Below, in pieces: positions 63,497 through 64,000 of a DNA stretch of 64,000 nt; the first letter of the stretch is position 1, and each line of letters begins with the position of its first letter. The position numbers and the translations under genes are program-made. Origin of the DNA: Sphingopyxis sp. QXT-31 (GTDB lineage: Bacteria > Pseudomonadota > Alphaproteobacteria > Sphingomonadales > Sphingomonadaceae); contig NZ_CP019449.1 in the NCBI RefSeq assembly GCF_001984035.1, forward strand, positions 310,001 to 374,000, given 5' to 3'. Below the pieces are notes generated by a model. It saw only the letters and a program-made list of their open reading frames with translations, had not been told where the DNA came from and did no database searches.

Positions 63497-64000
63497 ATGA
63501 CCAGCACAGCCGCCGATATCGCACGCCGCCTCGCCGACAATGCCGAGGCCGTGTGCCGCCGCTATCTCTCCAACGGCCGCCGCGAAGGCCATTATTGGAT
63601 GGTCGGTGACATAAGGAACAGTCCCGGCCGCAGCCTCTATGTCCGTTTGTCGGCGCGCGGCGAAGGCGGCGGGGCGGCGGGAAAGTGGACCGATGCCGCG
63701 AGCGGCGATCATGGCGATCTCCTCGACGTCATCGCCGCAAGCTGCGGGCATATGGGCTTTCGAGAGACGCTCGACGAGGCACGGCATTTCCTCAGCCTGC
63801 CGATGCCGGATCCATCGCCCCCGGGGCCGAAAGCGAAGAAGACCGCGCAGGGATCGCGGGAGGCGGCGCGGCGCCTATGGGCGGGGTCGAGGCCGATGGC
63901 GGGCACGCTGGTTCGCTTCTATCTAAATGCTCGCAAGATCATCGACCTCAGGGCCGGGGATCCGCTCCGCTTTCATCCGCATTGCTTCTATCGACCTTCC
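63497..64000 (+). CDS. Primase-like (TOPRIM/DUF7146) protein, truncated by window end
   Basis: The frame is open from ATG 63497 (11 bases after the helicase stop, with GAAGGAG before it) to the last base, 168 codons. It reads VCRRYLSNGRREGHYWMVGD, then GKWTDAASGDHGDLLDVIAA and LNARKIIDLRAGDPLRFHPH. These match the N-terminal region of the DUF7146/TOPRIM primase-type proteins that accompany strawberry-notch genes in integrative elements, from memory. The TOPRIM core would lie beyond the window. Confidence 0.8.
   Translation, partial: MTSTAADIARRLADNAEAVCRRYLSNGRREGHYWMVGDIRNSPGRSLYVRLSARGEGGGAAGKWTDAASGDHGDLLDVIAASCGHMGFRETLDEARHFLSLPMPDPSPPGPKAKKTAQGSREAARRLWAGSRPMAGTLVRFYLNARKIIDLRAGDPLRFHPHCFYRPS

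Larger units (their letters stand above)
53404..64000 (+). mobile_element. Left part of a second element (ICE/IME-like) in tRNA-Tyr
   Basis: Integrase 200 bases after tRNA-Tyr, then a ParB-like protein, three small conserved proteins, a methyltransferase/strawberry-notch helicase and a primase-like protein, all on the plus strand. This gene order recurs, as I recall, in sphingomonad integrative elements. The right end, transfer genes and attR lie outside the window. No duplicate of the tRNA-Tyr 3' end was found to 64000. Confidence 0.75.

Noticed and set aside
53404..64000. attR of the second element
   Set aside because: No second copy of the tRNA-Tyr 3' end was found before the window end.

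Overview
The window is a GC-rich chromosomal segment from an alphaproteobacterium, most likely a sphingomonad (Sphingopyxis/Sphingomonas type). This rests on the codon usage, the GatCAB genes, the Lys/Ala-rich trigger factor tail, the many DUF-type envelope proteins and the palindromic intergenic repeats usual in that group. No insertion sequence, CRISPR array or rRNA gene was seen.

Layout. Positions 1-6639 are core genome: the 3' part of glyS, ppdK, a DUF1214/DUF1254 pair and tRNA-Arg(ACG). Positions 6594-24301 are a 17.7-kb integrated element bounded by a perfect 46-bp direct repeat of the tRNA-Arg 3' half. Positions 24302-53403 are core genome again: glucokinase, DUF808, a class III aminotransferase, pyrB with a pseudo-dihydroorotase, ruvX, DUF3089 and DUF4153 proteins, gatC-gatA-gatB, two amidohydrolases, a cluster of exported proteins of unknown function, tRNA-Leu(TAG), trigger factor, a DNA glycosylase, a ferredoxin, rlmB and tRNA-Tyr(GTA). 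From 53404 to the window end is the left part of a second element, entering at tRNA-Tyr: integrase, ParB-like protein, three small conserved proteins, a methyltransferase/strawberry-notch helicase and a primase-like protein. It is probably an ICE or IME whose far end lies outside the window.

The first element is the most interesting part. Its left operon (minus strand, 14588 to 6725) reads like the DNA-ejection module of a podovirus. It holds a gp7-like 232-aa protein, a 308-aa protein and a giant 1615-aa protein with an N-terminal staphylococcal-nuclease-like domain. Tiny overlapping genes lie between them, and a Rap1a/Tai-like exported protein and a 62-aa protein close the operon. The rest is a phage-like control and replication set: an XRE repressor with a paired operator, a six-gene coupled early operon, a DUF3800 protein, a repeat-rich probable origin, a RepA-type helicase, a primase-like protein, an excisionase-like HTH protein and a tyrosine recombinase. 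I recognise no terminase, portal, capsid, tail or lysis enzyme gene. The open frames are intact and overlap, which argues against a decaying prophage. A satellite that borrows a helper's capsid but carries its own ejection proteins is the working hypothesis; a deleted prophage is the main alternative.

The core regions also hold smaller oddities: a palindromic repeat translated in frame inside glyS, a compositionally foreign patch in the same gene, loss of the metal-binding HxH in the PyrC homologue, an unrelated gene wedged between gatA and gatB, and one frameshifted exported protein.
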